Numbered from the stretch's first letter, positions 38,964-50,964 are shown. The stretch: 64,000 nt of DNA from Mycteria americana (GCF_035582795.1 NC_134370.1:29623501-29687500); one strand, 5' to 3'. Notes: a model not told the origin generated them from the letters alone. Translations and numbers: made by a program.

Positions 38964-39271
38964 ATGAAAATGAAATGGCTGCTTTCTGTTTCATTGCTCT
39001 GCCTGGGCAGCAGGATTTCAAGGCAGCGCAGGACTGTGGGCTGGATGGGCACCACCAGCTCTGCGGCCAAAGGGCTGCTCGTCCTCCTCGTGAAGGAGAG
39101 TTGCCGTCCCTGCAGCCCCTGTCCTGGTGCGAGAGCCCCGTGGCTGTGCCCAAGGGAGGCTCACCTTGTGGGAGACCAGGCATTTCCAGGAGGTGTTGAG
39201 GAAAACTGTGCTTGGGCCTCTCGGAGGTGGCAGTGTAGGGGAAAAAGGGAACAGCAGGCTTTGGCCCAGAG
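38964..39271 (+). pseudogene. Collectin-like relic B: signal and collagen-like block
   Basis: This GC-richer block starts with two ATGs (38964 and 38970). The second gives MKWLLSVSLLCLGS, a plausible signal peptide. After a frame change the text reads DCGLDGHHQLCGQRAARPPR and further on CGRPGIS, with glycines at partial three-residue spacing. The end (39240-39271) reads GEKGNSRLW before a possible donor CAGAG|GTGAGG. No single frame is open across it. It could be a degraded collectin (SP-A-like) 5' part, or simply GC-rich sequence that gives Gly/Pro/Arg codons by chance. The link to the lectin-like block downstream is the main support. Confidence 0.28.
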
Positions 39272-39835
39272 GTGAGGCTTCGTATGTTGTGCTCTTACTC
39301 CTGGTGTGTGTGTGCAAATGGTGCTGAAAAGGAGACATTTTTAGGTTTGTGTTTCTATCCATTGCAATCAATGAGTGCTAGGCATATGCTGTACAGGGGA
39401 AGGAGCAGCAATTAATACAGCATGTGCTTTGTCCCAAAGTGGTATTAACTGCAGTAATGCCACTTTAGCAGAAAAAGCAATTAAGTCATAACAGGCAATC
39501 AAGGAGAGCTGAAGATGGGAACACGGTCCAAGGCAAGAGACTACCATTTGAGCTCCTTGTTATGAGCCTTAGGCTTCATTTAGGCTCAGGTCTGGGGCTG
39601 TGCAGTTACAGGTGCAGCACAGCCTTCCTGCAGCAGTGCTAGCCCTGATGAGCACCTGTGTCACTCTCCACGGAAGATATGAAATCAAAACCTGTACAGC
39701 TCTTCAAAGCTTTCACACTGTCTTCTGGCAAGCTACTTAGACAGAAACGTGCTCTGCCACTTTTATCTGTGCTCTGCTTAGTACTGTCACAGCTGTGTTG
39801 ACTTATATTCTGATGTGATTTTTCCAGTGCAATTT

Positions 39836-40153
39836 CCCTCTCCTGGTGGAGAGTTAAGCCAGTCCTTAACATGACTAGCTGAAAAAAAAAAAAAAAAAAA
39901 AAAGCTGTCTGCTGTAAGGATGCTGCCTATTAATATGCCTTGTAATTAGTATGTCCTGGATCTATGTTCAAGAGGCAGAATTTCAGTTAACCTCTTTGGC
40001 TGGTGCAAGTTCCCTCTCAATGAGAGCGAGGAGTGAAAGCCAATGGTGGGGGCTCTGCAGCTCTATTCCCTAGCCCCTCTGGTCTCTGAGAAAAATGACT
40101 CACGGATCGGTTTCCACAGACCAGTGGCCATCATCCTCTGCGAGGAGACTTAG
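39836..40153 (+). pseudogene. Collectin-like relic B: degraded lectin domain
   Basis: Motifs of a collectin CRD appear in the right order but in shifting frames: GGEL then ASP after one extra base (39845-39866); PGSMFKRQN (about 39955-39981); VNLFGW followed by PLNESEE and a TGA where a Cys is expected (about 39987-40044); KNDSR in place of WND-x-x (about 40093-40107); and a terminal ILCEET stop at 40136-40153. A 22-base poly(A) tract splits the block. I judge this chain unlikely to be wholly accidental, but each motif alone is weak, and a profile search would decide. Confidence 0.35.
39882..39903 (+). repeat. Poly(A) tract, 22 bases
   Basis: An uninterrupted run of A lies inside the lectin-like block of relic B. 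No retroposed gene body is recognisable on its 5' side, so it is better seen as homopolymer expansion than as the tail of a processed pseudogene. Confidence 0.9.
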
Positions 40154-40159
40154 TTGCCA

Positions 40160-43100
40160 GGACAACTGTTGCCAAGACAGACTGGTTTTCCTTGGGAACA
40201 ATTTCAGTGCGTTATTTCTGTACAGCGAACCATTTCCCATGTCTATTGTTAGACCCATGTTAGAAGCTATTGGAGTTTTAGCTCCAGGTGGAAATTAGGA
40301 AACAGTAGGAAGGGAAAACAAGTCTAATTACCAAAAGGGTGTTTGCAATCCTACATGGATCTTTTCGTGGTCTCTCAGACTGTACATGCATTCTGCAAAC
40401 ATGGGCCCCAAAACCCAGCGTTGGAAGCCTCTTCAAACCATGACATCAAAATGAATTGCCAAGCTTACAAGCCTCTTTAAAAATATTTAGTTGGGAATAG
40501 GATAAGGTCCTTGGGGATATTCTGTATTGTAGTACATAACTATAAAAGTTCTTATGATTGAGTACAGTGGCTGTCATCAACAGCCTTGCATGTGCTGGAA
40601 GCAACAGATTCCACCACCTCACCCGACCTGGGAAATGCTGGTGATTTTTGGAATGACTGATATGCCCTCAAAGGACCGGTCTGTTCCTTTTGAAATTGCT
40701 TGTGAGTTTTATATCACCTTAAAGGTTGTCTTAGCTTCACTTTGTTAATGGTTAATAGTGTTAATGGTATATATGCAACAGTCAAGAATCGCTCTTGTTA
40801 CAGAGACTTTTAAAGTTTATGATTCAAAACTTTACCATTCCTGTATTAGTTTCCAATTTTTTGCATGAAATACTTTTGGTTCAAGTGGAAAATGTCTTTG
40901 ATTATTGTATAATATTAGACAATATTCAACTGAATGGATGTAAGCTAGTTAAATGAATAAACTACTCTCCTGAGCAATGAAAAGCAAACAAATTTAACAC
41001 TGTTATTGTTGTCCACCAGAGGTCACTTATAGGCCACTTTATTCATTATTGGCTATGCTTCACTTGCCCAGTTAGCAACTGTTGCTTCCCATATTAAGTA
41101 CTTCTGGATCAGCTGTACAAATGCGGGTCCTGAAGATCCTACTAATGACTTTGAATCTTTTCTGGAATCATTAACGTTAAGAAACAGAAAGGCAAAATCC
41201 TGCTGAAACACAAGAAAAACCATGAAAAATTGTAGGGACTTCGTTGATCCCATAATCTCAGTAGGTAATCTCAGTAACTACGCCATGCTTCCCAAGCTTT
41301 GCTGTGCATATTAAAGAATTTTCAGTGTGAACAGGCTCTACCCTGTATTACTAAATCTATGTGGGATTCTTATGTGGATTCTTATCTGCTCAATCTTCGC
41401 AAAAAATTTCTCAATGTGCACTTAAATTGAGAAGCAAAATGTGTTTACAGCTTCTGATACTTCAACTGTATGTGAATTTCAGCTGTTGTGTGCTTGCGGA
41501 GACCTTTGCTTCACAAATTTTTGTTGCAACATGAAGAAAACCCTCAAGAAGTAATTACTTGACCGATCAGTTGTCAAATGTGAACAACTCATCCAACTTT
41601 GGCAAAAGATGCCATTCTGCATCTTCTATTGCGGCTAGAGTGAAAAGCTGGAAATCAGACATGGTGTTTTATGAGCCCTTAAGCATCAAGAAAAGGTATG
41701 CGTTTGAAGCAGTCTGAACAGAAAATAACCCCATCCCGTTCATGTTTCATTTACAGTGGATGAAAGAAAAACAAAGGAAAAAGCGAGTAGGTTCTTGTTC
41801 CTCCAAGATGAATGAAGGGCAGAAATTCCCCATTAGTCTATAGATCCCTTTAGCCCAATAGTTAGATTATGTGCTCTGAACTTTGTATGAATGGCATTTA
41901 TTTTAGTTTTGTTACTTTTTGATGGCAAGATTTAACCAACTCTTGCACAGAGCAATATAGCACTGAACAGTTGAGCAACATACACCCATGTAAGCATCAG
42001 CATATTTTTTGTTTGATTCAGTTGAGTAAATATCAAGGCGTAAACTGTGGTTTTATTGTGAAGCACTGTAATTTATCTTTGTATGTGAGTTTGCTGGAGC
42101 CCAAGAAAAACCTGTGAAATCCTCTGTCTTTTTAGCTCCCTAATTCTTCTGATATTGGTACAAGATTGTAGCTGCTCTCAAATATAAAAGTGTAAATATG
42201 TCATGATTTTACATTGTCATTAGTTTTCCAGTTGCACTAAGCAACACATTTTTTGCAGAAGTCAAACAGAAAGCTGGGTGAAAAGTGGCCTGGTGGCTGG
42301 ATAAGAACTTTTCTTAAGTGGTGGATGGCCCATACACAGATACATTACAAATGCATAAGGTAAGTTCCCTTAAATCTCTATGAAGGTGAAGACAGAAATT
42401 GTTTAGCTTTATAGTCAAAATTTTACAATGTAGGTAAAAAAGAACAGCTGACTAGGGACAGTAAGAATAGCATCTTGATATTATCTTCTTTCTGAATCTC
42501 ATGCTTTTAAAGCTCAGATCTCTTTTAGCTCAGGTGACGGGAAGCTCAGTCAGCAAATTTTCAAAAGAGGAGGAGAAACTTGGTACGTGTGTTCTTAACA
42601 GTCAGTACTCCGAGTGGGGGGTCCTGTGTGAATTGTGAACTTTGTCTGAATCTCAAACAGAACTTCCTCTGAGTTAAGTAGGTTGTTTGGGTTTTTTTGG
42701 TCTGGGCTGCTTCAGAACTGTCTCGCTCTCTTGCAGCCTCTGTAAAGATCATATGCTCAGTCTTGAAAACTCCAAAGTACAGACTCGGCACCTCTGCAAA
42801 GTCTGGTTTTAATAAGAAACAGGAATAGGTGTTGGTTTATAAGCTCAGGTTCAGACTAATACCCAGTCATTTAAAGTTTGAGGGAGGGGAAGGTGGTACA
42901 AAATTCCGCTTTGTTCCTAGTTTGTCAGCTGTCTGGCCCAGGACAGAAAAACAAATTAAAGAATATCTGACTTTCATTAAAGTCCACTGGAAACTTGCTG
43001 GGATCTGCTTGTTTACGTCTTTATTTTTATACAGAGATGTGAACTCAGAGTATTACACATGCTGTTGCTTAAGCTGTCTAATTTCTACCATGAACAAAGG

Positions 43101-43604
43101 GTGAGACTCTGTAATAATAATTACAGTATTATTCCTATTCCTACTTATCTGTGTTATTACTATGGCATTGTTCCTAGTGTGTCCTGCTATATAAATTCCC
43201 TCCTTTCTCACAAGCATTTGATACTTTTACACTGCTCTTAATATACAGAGTGGACACAGGACATCCAAAGATTTTATCATTAATGAGGGTTGACTCAGGG
43301 TACTAGCCCAAAACAGGAAGCAACTGTTCATCTGCATGGTCTCTGTGGCAGGCCAACAAGTGAAAAGAAACAGATGAAGAGCTTCAGCTCTGCTCCATCC
43401 TTCTTACTGTGCAGAAGTACAGAGGCATGGTAGGCTACACAGGCAAGGGATAAATCACTACTAATTCAGAAGAAAAAGATCCTGCACAGGACAGTTTCTA
43501 CTTTATATCTAAGAGCTCTAATTAAACTCACTGTATGACCACCTATTAAGAATGGTGCTCCATAATGCCTGGTCTGAGTTTTTTCTGAAACAAGGTTATT
43601 CCTA
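40160..43604. other. Non-coding stretch, no gene recognised
   Basis: No mobile element or exon could be supported. Because it lies between relic B and the second copy of the duplicated segment, further collectin remnants too decayed to see by eye may be present. Confidence 0.5.
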
Positions 43605-44060
43605 GGGTTTTGTTCTTCAAAAGCCTTTAATCCTGACTGTGGTTGTCTCAATGAAAAGTTTGAAATACTTTGTAAATTCCTGGTTTGGGGATAAGAGCAC
43701 TCTGTTGGTCTGACATCAAAGTGAATCAATGAGCTAGCTGTGCATTTCTATCCACTCTTTAGCCATATATTCTTTTGCAAGTGTCTAGAAGCTGTCACCC
43801 TGCTATGCTGTGATGAAAATAATTGGATATAGTTCCCACTTCTGTTATTCCCATATGATGTTGCCGTTGGTGAAGAATACTCGAAACTGATGGCTCCAAA
43901 GGCAAGTTTGAAACTTCAAAAGCCAAGTGTTCTCATGTGCCGAGCTCCTTGCCTCTCCAAGGAAATCTGCAGAGAGCTGCACCATATATCAAAGAGCAGC
44001 CAGCCATAAGACCATTTCCCCAAATGAATGATATACAGAAAGAAGGTACATTCAAGGATG
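43605..44060 (+). repeat. Duplicated non-coding segment, copy 2
   Basis: This is the partner of the segment at 34109-34600, about 9.5 kb away and in the same orientation. A short stretch at 40440-40465 (TGACATCAAAATGAATTGCCAA) may be a third remnant just after relic B, but too little is shared to be sure. Confidence 0.65.
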
Positions 44061-44582
44061 TGAGGAACTCAGTACTCAGACTGGGAATCAGGAGAACCAA
44101 CTAATTCTGGAGGAAGGGAAGGCTGTATAGAAATAAGGAGATGGAAAATGAAATTACAAATCCAGTGAAGACAGACATTTAATAATTTGTGAATACTAAG
44201 CTACCTGCCCTTATGATTTTTATTTGTCACTTGATGCAGGAATTTACAATAGTCCTGTAGGTTTGGATACCATGTATAAACATGCGGGGTTTGCCACAGC
44301 TTAATAACATTTCTACTGTGTGACAAACTATGTTTCAGCAAGATGATGTCCTGACCTGGCGAGAACCTAGGGGTGGGGAAATTGCTGAGAATCCTATCTG
44401 CTTCATACTTCCGCTTTTGCAGGCAAGCAACCTTCAGGGAAGTTCAACAGACATTCAACAAACCAGACATTTTTGTGGGTTACAAGATGAGCCCTGGATG
44501 CCATGTGTTGACAGCATATAGATACCACATTTGGTTCTTGGCCAAAATAGCAAAGGTCAGTGTGGAAATTTCAGCTTCTTAT

Positions 44583-44662
44583 TTAAAAAAATAATATAAA
44601 TAAATAAATATTATTTTATTATTTAATATAAAATAAATAAATAATATAAATTAAAAAATAAT
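44583..44662 (+). repeat. AT-only low-complexity tract, (AAAT)n-like
   Basis: About 75 bases are almost purely A and T, with repeated ATAAATAA and TATTATTTTATT units. Low complexity, no gene. Confidence 0.9.
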
Positions 44663-45096
44663 TCCAAATCTCTGTTTAATGATGTTGGCTCTACAATGTT
44701 TTTATCAAATCATGGCTGACAAATAGCACTGCTCTGAACTGATGTTTTCATTTTATTTTTACTGAGACTAAATTTATTTTAGTTCCTGAACAGGAAAGAT
44801 ACGAAGGCAGCCTGACAGCCTACAACATCTCTATCTGACACCACCACATCAGAGAAAAACAGCCCCAGAAATGGGATCTTGGGAACAAAATCACTCCTCA
44901 CACTGCTGCAGGTATGAAGAGTTTGAACTGATTTTTGCAGCTGGAGATGTCTAACAGACCTTCCTCTGGGTAAGGAAATTTTCTGCAAGCAGAATTGCCC
45001 AAGATGTCTCTTCCTCAGCGTTATATTTTATGTTATTAATTTTGCAGCTACCCATGGCAATATCCCACACACTATTCTTGCTACTGTACTTTTCAT

Positions 45097-45142
45097 GTCC
45101 CACAATGGTACCACAGCCATTGTGGGACACGGCTGTGGTACC
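45097..45142. repeat. Interlocking inverted repeats (A-B-A'-B')
   Basis: GTCCCACAATGG (45097-45108) pairs with CCATTGTGGGAC (45117-45128). GGTACCACAGCC (45107-45118) pairs with GGCTGTGGTACC (45131-45142). All arms are 12 bases and perfect. The two hairpins overlap and so exclude one another, or form a pseudoknot if transcribed. Role unknown. Confidence 0.95.
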
Positions 45143-45834
45143 ACCTGGGGGGAACAGCTGGACAGTGGAAGCTCTATTAATAGAGAAGTTTATTCTAATC
45201 ACTAACTGTATCACTAGCATTATAGGGAAGAGAAGTAGTAAGTGATTTACTTAAAAGTTTAAAGATCTATTCCTTCACCCCATGTTGTTTTTCCAAATCT
45301 CACATCCCATTTTTAACCATAAATGGGTATGTTTGAGTTGTCCAGGTTTCTTCCAGGGATAATTCAGAGTACATTGCAGGAAAGGCAGTCACTGCAGTCA
45401 AGCAAGCCTCAAATATCCTTCCCTCTCCTAGGTTATTAAAAAATGAATCAATCGACTGAATAAAGGAGAAAAACCTTACAGTCAAAACTTTTAGTGCCTG
45501 CAGTTGTTCTGATTTTTTGGTTGTTCATTTGTACTGTAACACAGCTAATGTCTGTCCAAGGCCAGGCAAAGAGCAAAGGGCTCACTCCCAGAATGTCATA
45601 TGCAGTACCTGTAAATAGGGGTGGTAAGATTGAGGTAGGCAATCATTAGGATTGTGCAAGACAGAGATAAGACAGTAAGCAACCTGGAGGGGATTTTTGT
45701 TTTTTTCTCTTGGCAGGCTCGTCCTCATGGTAAAAATCCAGCAGGTTCCTGTTCCATTTCTTCTCTGCTACATTCTGTTGTGCTGGCTGTCAGGGAAGCC
45801 AGTGGTGCAATAAGTTTCACTGTGTACCGATCAA

Positions 45835-45866
45835 GTGTTTGCAAGTAAAGGTGTTTGCAAGTAAAG
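45835..45866 (+). repeat. Tandem duplication, 16-bp unit x2
   Basis: GTGTTTGCAAGTAAAG is present twice without a mismatch, a recent replication-slippage event. Confidence 0.95.
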
Positions 45867-46463
45867 ATCTCCTTTGTTGCGATACGTATTTGACGATACT
45901 GAGGCCACACAACCTTTGCAGGTGCAGACATGTTGGTTAGAAAGGACTTTTGTAGCCTGCCCTACCGGAACATGGCAAGCTGGTGAGGAGGACTGTTAGC
46001 AGGATGTAATCTGTCAGTTTAATAGCATTCTGTCCCTGAGTATTCTCTGTATAAATGTAATATCTGCTTCTGAGGAGCAGTTTCCCTAGTATTTGACTTC
46101 AATAGGGCTGTCCTGTGCTGTCAGACTCTCAGGTTTCAGGCTAATGACTCAGAGCTGTCACCTCCAAGACTAGGTCTGGAACAAGGACTCCCTGCTGCCT
46201 CTTTCAGGATCCCCTCCCTGCTGTTACCTGCATTGCGTGAATCATATCCTAAAGCATGTTTTATGGAGGAACAAAAGAATTACCTGAGATCTATGTCTTT
46301 AAATAGAACCTCCAGAACTAGCTACCTCCTAAATATAAAAGTTTCATGGCATCTTTCAAGGCCTAATTCTGGTCTCTCTGCTGAGAAAGTCTGCAACTGT
46401 GTAAGCCTTGGGACCTGAGGACTGTCATCACATCCACACTTAGTGTGATTCTCCATGTCAGAT

Positions 46464-46867
46464 TCGCAGAATCACAGAATTGTATAGGTTGGAAAAGACC
46501 TTTAAGATCATTGAGTCCAACTGTAAAGCTAACACTACCAAGACCACCGCTATACCATGTCCCTAAGCACCTCATCCAAACGTCCTTTAAATACCTCCAG
46601 GGATGGTGACTCAACCACTTCCCTGGGCAGCCTGTTCCAATGCTTGGTAACCCTTTCAGTGAAGTAAAATTTCCTAATATCCAGTCTAAACCTCCTCTGG
46701 TGCAACTTGAGGCCATTTCCTCTTGTCCTATCACTAGTTACCTGGGAGAAGAGACCGACCCCCACCTCTCTACAACCTCCTTTCAGGTAGTTGTAGAGAG
46801 TGATAAGGTCTCCCCTCAAAGATAGAGAAGATTCTCCATCTTCTCTAAATATAAAGATGGATTGCAA
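46464..46867 (-). mobile_element. CR1 LINE fragment, 5'-truncated 3' end
   Basis: The plus strand starts with short GCAGAATCACAGAATT units (the CR1 3' tail repeat in reverse) and continues GGTTGGAAAAGACCTTTAAGATCAT, the classic avian CR1 3' region. The minus strand encodes the C-terminal end of the CR1 polymerase protein: [15 protein letters not shown] near 46.8 kb and [20 protein letters not shown] near 46.6 kb, ending LRDMV. About 400 bases remain, so it is a typical 5'-truncated insertion. The coding strip is still nearly open, so it is not among the oldest copies. Confidence 0.95.
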
Positions 46868-48675
46868 AACCTGTTTTTTCTATTTCGGGTCCCTAAGATT
46901 TACTCCATTTTTGTGAGAAATTTGGAACGTTTTGCTTTTTTATCTAAACCATTGTTGGTGCAAATTATCGTTAATCTCTTTGGGAAGTGATTTCATTGCT
47001 AGGAAACCCTGCCACCAATTTGCCAAAGGTAAACAGGCACTTTGGCTCTCCTAAAATAAAGGATTGGGGTGGTCAACTTGGAAAACTTTGGAGGTAAATA
47101 GATCTTAGCTCCTGGCAGGCAAAAACAACAAAGGTTTGTGTGAGGTTGAATCTCTGTAAGGAGAGGACTTCTCTGAGAGCTTAACATTTCATTTTCAAGT
47201 TTTCTTTTATTGTGCCATTAGTTTGAGTTCTGTCTTTCTGCCTTCATGGGAGACAGTGGCAATGTCAACTTCCCTGGTATTGGATAATTAACACAGTATA
47301 AAAATTCAGCAGAAGGAAATCCTTAGAGGGCTGTTAAGAACTGGCTCGAGTCCATGAAGCTGGGTAAGAAATATAAACCAGGATTCAAGTTTTGTTATAC
47401 TAGTTAGCTAAATACCTTTCCTTATTTTCTTTTGGTGTATGCCATTGTGCTTCCTCCATTAGGATCACATCAAAATCTGGGGCAAAGAAGTATATAGAAA
47501 AGTGGTGCTTCTTAAACTCTTTTTATCCTAAGGATAATGTTCTCAAGTAATAAGCTAGTGATTATACTTTACATTGTACTTTATCAGATGAAACATGACA
47601 GGGGAAGCTGCTCTCTGTGGGTAATCGTTTCTGAAGCTTAAAATAAAGAGAAATAACTGAGGTGACTAGCAAAATTCACGCTGGATTTTATTTTCTCGCC
47701 TTACCCCAATCTGTCAACCAAATGGTCCTTCCTTAGGCTTGTTTTTCTTTTTAACTGGCAGAACTGGGAGAAAATGAGGCCAATTGAATTTAGTATGTGG
47801 CTTATTTACTATAAAAGTTTGTCAGCTTATGTTTGTGGTAGTTTAATTTTATTTTTTTCAGTTAAACAGAGAATACATGGGACATGATTGCCTCAAATTT
47901 GACCCTCATTAAAATAAAGGACAATTACTGTGGTGCAACTTGTCAGAAAGTCATGCAGAGCTTTACCTTGTGAGGTTACTGCCTGTTACTGTTCTGCTCA
48001 GAGAGGGCAGCAAAGTATCGCAGATCTGGGATCCAAGAGGACTTCGGCTCTGAGGTGTAATACTGAGGAAGAAATGTATCTTATTAATATACAAGGTCTG
48101 AAAGGAGAAATTGGGAGGCAATCGGATCATTGCTACTCAAGCGCACTTAAGCTTTTTGTCCTTTAAGCATGGGTGTTTGCTAGTAGTGGAGATGCTATCA
48201 GAGAAACAGCTTAATTGCTCTAAGCTTAGAAATACAGTAATCCTGATAGCTGCGGAAAGAAGACTCCTAGCAGAAATACAATATCTGGAGAGTTCAGGAT
48301 TCATCCCAAACTGGAATGCTGAGTGACTCATTTGGCATGAAGAGGAATGCTTTCAATTTAGACATACAATGAACAAAACATTGAAATGGATTTGCAGCAC
48401 AGTGAGATTGATGACTGTTCCTATATTAGGTATTTTCATTACACCTCAAGATTTTCAGATTCTTATAAGCTTGGTTGTTTCTTTTCTGGTTTCCATACGT
48501 AAAGATACAATCAGAGGCCTGATTAAATGGTTCAGACACCATCCCTTTTTCTTGGTCTTTTGGCTGAAGATACAATTGTATTTCCTAGGACATGTAGGCA
48601 ACTCTTTCCTAGGCAACCCTTTAAAATGATGTAAACAGAGAAATTTATGAAATTACTCTGCTTGATTTGTCACAG

Positions 48676-48883
48676 ATCTGTGGACTTAGCAATGACTCTT
48701 TTTCAGCCTTTCAATGCCTCGGTACTTTGGCTTTCACTGTTGATGGTAATAAGTTCAGTTAACAGAGATAAACCTGAAGAGAAAATGTATTCCTGCCCAG
48801 TAATTCAGTGCAGTGCTCCTGCAGTCAATGGCTTACCAGGCAGAGACGGAAGAGATGGTCCCAAAGGTGAAAAGGGAAACCAG
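48676..48883 (+). pseudogene. MBL2: MBL pseudogene exon 1: signal peptide, cysteine region, stalk start
   Basis: The acceptor CACAG ends at 48675, which implies an untranslated exon further upstream. ATG is at 48692, after a 16-base leader. The 64 codons give a hydrophobic signal segment (residues about 8-22), then a region with cysteines in YSCPVIQC, which in the family make inter-chain disulfides. The stalk then begins with GLPGRDGRDGPKGEKG. The donor is CCAG|GTACAG. In related collectins this exon ends with one base of a Gly codon (phase 1). Here the last codons read AAC CAG and the exon ends in phase 0, one base short, which destroys the downstream frame. An upstream in-frame ATG at 48647 lies in front of the acceptor, so I did not choose it as the start. 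Confidence 0.88.
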
Positions 48884-50140
48884 GTACAGAACTATGACCG
48901 TTTAGCAATACTGTGTTTTTGACACTCCTTATCGTCCCTTTAGTCTTGTTTCATGCCTCCTTCATTCTTTCATTTTGTTTTTTTTACTTCTCTCCTTTTC
49001 TTCTGCCCCATTAACCTTTTGTAATCTCTGCACAATTTCAGGAAACTGAAAATGCTTTCTGCATTTGTAATGCTACTCTAGATACTTGGCTTTTAATAAA
49101 TAAAAAAAGTTCAATACTTTTTCACAGCAGCCCATAAAACAGAGCTGTAATGAGATTTTTAATCTAATTGTACCATTTGTACTCTGAATCACTTACAGAG
49201 TTTCCTACAATATCCTACTAAATGTTTATTGCTTTTTCTTTCCAGAGGCCAGCTCTCAAAACCAGAAATCATGCTTGCTAGAGTTGGCTACTCATCTGAT
49301 GGTCATAGCTTGATTGCTTCATACTCGCTAAGTCCCAACAACAGAATTCCCCCAGGGCATGATTTGTCAGGTAGGCGACTTTTTTCATGCACTGCCGCAA
49401 ACAGCAAATAGATCAGCAAGTGCTTTCTGTCATGTGGTAGAACCAAGTCACCTGCTCTTCCAAGTTGCCAAATCATAGTTTCTGTCCAAACGCTTAATAA
49501 GTACATATGGAATCATATACTTTCTTACCGTATCTTGTCTGTGTTATCATGTGTATACCACACGTCTTGGAATTACATCATTGCTTTTCAACCTCTAAGC
49601 AAACTCCCATCATTATCAATACCACTTGATATGAACTATGAGTATTTCAGTGGCATATATTGATAATCTGTATAGATATTTTCTGGTCCACATACCCTCA
49701 GTATGCCCTCTGCAATTTCATGGTTGAAATAAGTAAAGCCAGCATTATCTGTTTCAACAAACTGCTTCAGAAGTATTCTTAATCTTATGATTTAGCTCAT
49801 TTTCTAGATCATATACTGTGATGTGTGATTGGATGACAGTTGAAGTATACTGGCTTTGTGGTTTTAGAGCATGTATACTTCTGCAATAACATGAGACAGC
49901 ATTTATTTAATTTGATTTTCGGTGCCATAAGTAGGTGTAGTGAAGAATTTTTCATCAAAGTAATGCATTTCCTAGCAAATGAAGCTTTCCACAGGAACAA
50001 TTCAGTTTTCCTGAGATGTTTTTATTTTCGGGGGGGCGGGAAGGAGTCAGTGTTTGGTACTCTCTCTAAGCACTAAGAAAACATAGTGGGAGAAAAACTT
50101 AGAAAATATTGAAACAATTTTATTTTAAATCAAACTGTAG

Positions 50141-50248
50141 GAGAAGGATTGAGAAGTCTACAGGGTTTCCCCAGAGAAGTGGGACCTCCAGAAATAAAAG
50201 GAGATTTAGGACCACAAAGAGAGAAAGGACAAAAAGGCGAATGTGGAA
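50141..50248 (+). pseudogene. MBL2: MBL pseudogene exon 2: collagen-like stalk
   Basis: The 108-base exon is flanked by ...ACTGTAG and GTGAGA. Read in the ancestral phase (one base from the previous exon) it gives GEGLRSLQGFPREVGPPEIK and then GDLGPQREKGQKGECG. The Gly-X-Y register is clear, but at least four glycines are lost, each explicable by one G-to-A change in a GGN codon (AGT, AGA, GAA, AGA). An extra cysteine appears near the end. Read in the actual phase left by exon 1, the fourth codon is TGA. A collagen triple helix would not tolerate this many missing glycines. Confidence 0.85.
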
Positions 50249-50874
50249 GTGAGAAATTTATTTCTCATGTTTCTATATTCTGGTTTTCAACCTTTTAGTA
50301 TATTTTCCAAAAAATATTTGTGTTGATGTCCGGTATTCTTAAACATTATTTCAGGAAAGGTGTGATTTCCAGAAGTGTGAGGAGCAGAAAGATAAACCAT
50401 CTGTTACACAGGAGATGAGTTGACCAACATAACTGTGGGAAAAAAGTGTCTGGAATGAGTCACTAGTTTATTGTTGTATGTGAGTGAAATAACAAACCCT
50501 CTATCTCATCTTATAAATTTTTCTTTCATTCTTTCCTTGTTCATTTTTTTTTTTAGTTCAACTTTAATTAATTTAAAAATGTTTACATGTGTGTTTTGCC
50601 TTTGAGAACTGGGCTTTTCCCTCTGAATAGAAGATTACTTTGGCAGCCCTGAGAATTCAAAGCCCATCTAAGTATTCATCCCCATCAGGGATAAGGCTCT
50701 CCCAGTGGGACAAATTCCCATGGAACAAATCTGCAATGTGGCCTGTGGTTTCTGCTCTGGAAACCAAATAGCTCTTTCACATGGCATCAGGTTACAGGAG
50801 AGCTAAGCATCTCAGAGACAGTTGCTGTATAGTCATTTTAATATAAATTACTAAATAACACCCTTAACTCCTAG

Positions 50875-50964
50875 TTGTAGTGACCGATGACCTGCAGAGA
50901 CAAGTAACTGCTTTGGAAACAAAAGTACGGGTTTTGGAGGATGGACTAAATAGATACAAAAAAG
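50875..50964 (+). pseudogene. MBL2: MBL pseudogene exon 3: coiled-coil neck
   Basis: The 90-base exon lies between ...ACTCCTAG and GTAAGT, phase 1 to phase 1. In the ancestral frame it reads VVTDDLQRQVTALETKVRVL followed by EDGLNRYKK. Val and Leu recur with heptad spacing, as expected of the alpha-helical neck that trimerises collectins. This is the best-preserved exon; no stop or lost hydrophobic position is seen in the ancestral frame. Confidence 0.87.

Larger units (their letters stand above)
44061..48675. other. Upstream flank of MBL pseudogene with CR1 insertion
   Basis: Contains the AT-only tract, the interlocking hairpins, a 16-bp tandem duplication and the CR1 fragment. The acceptor in front of MBL exon 1 implies a non-coding first exon and promoter somewhere here; I could not place them. 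Confidence 0.5.

Noticed and set aside
43300..43515. Possible fourth lectin-domain remnant ending in YI-stop-EL before the second duplicated segment
   Set aside because: Only scattered matches after allowing several frame changes; not distinguishable from chance by eye.
46363..46867. Two overlapping minus-strand proteins as cellular genes
   Set aside because: They are frames of the CR1 polymerase C-terminus and its antisense flank, not host genes.
48647..48922. Longer open frame starting at the upstream ATG (48647) and running past the donor as an intron-read-through protein
   Set aside because: The upstream ATG lies before a good acceptor. The family signal peptide starts at 48692, and the donor CAG|GTACAG is conserved with relic A, so the extension is not coding.
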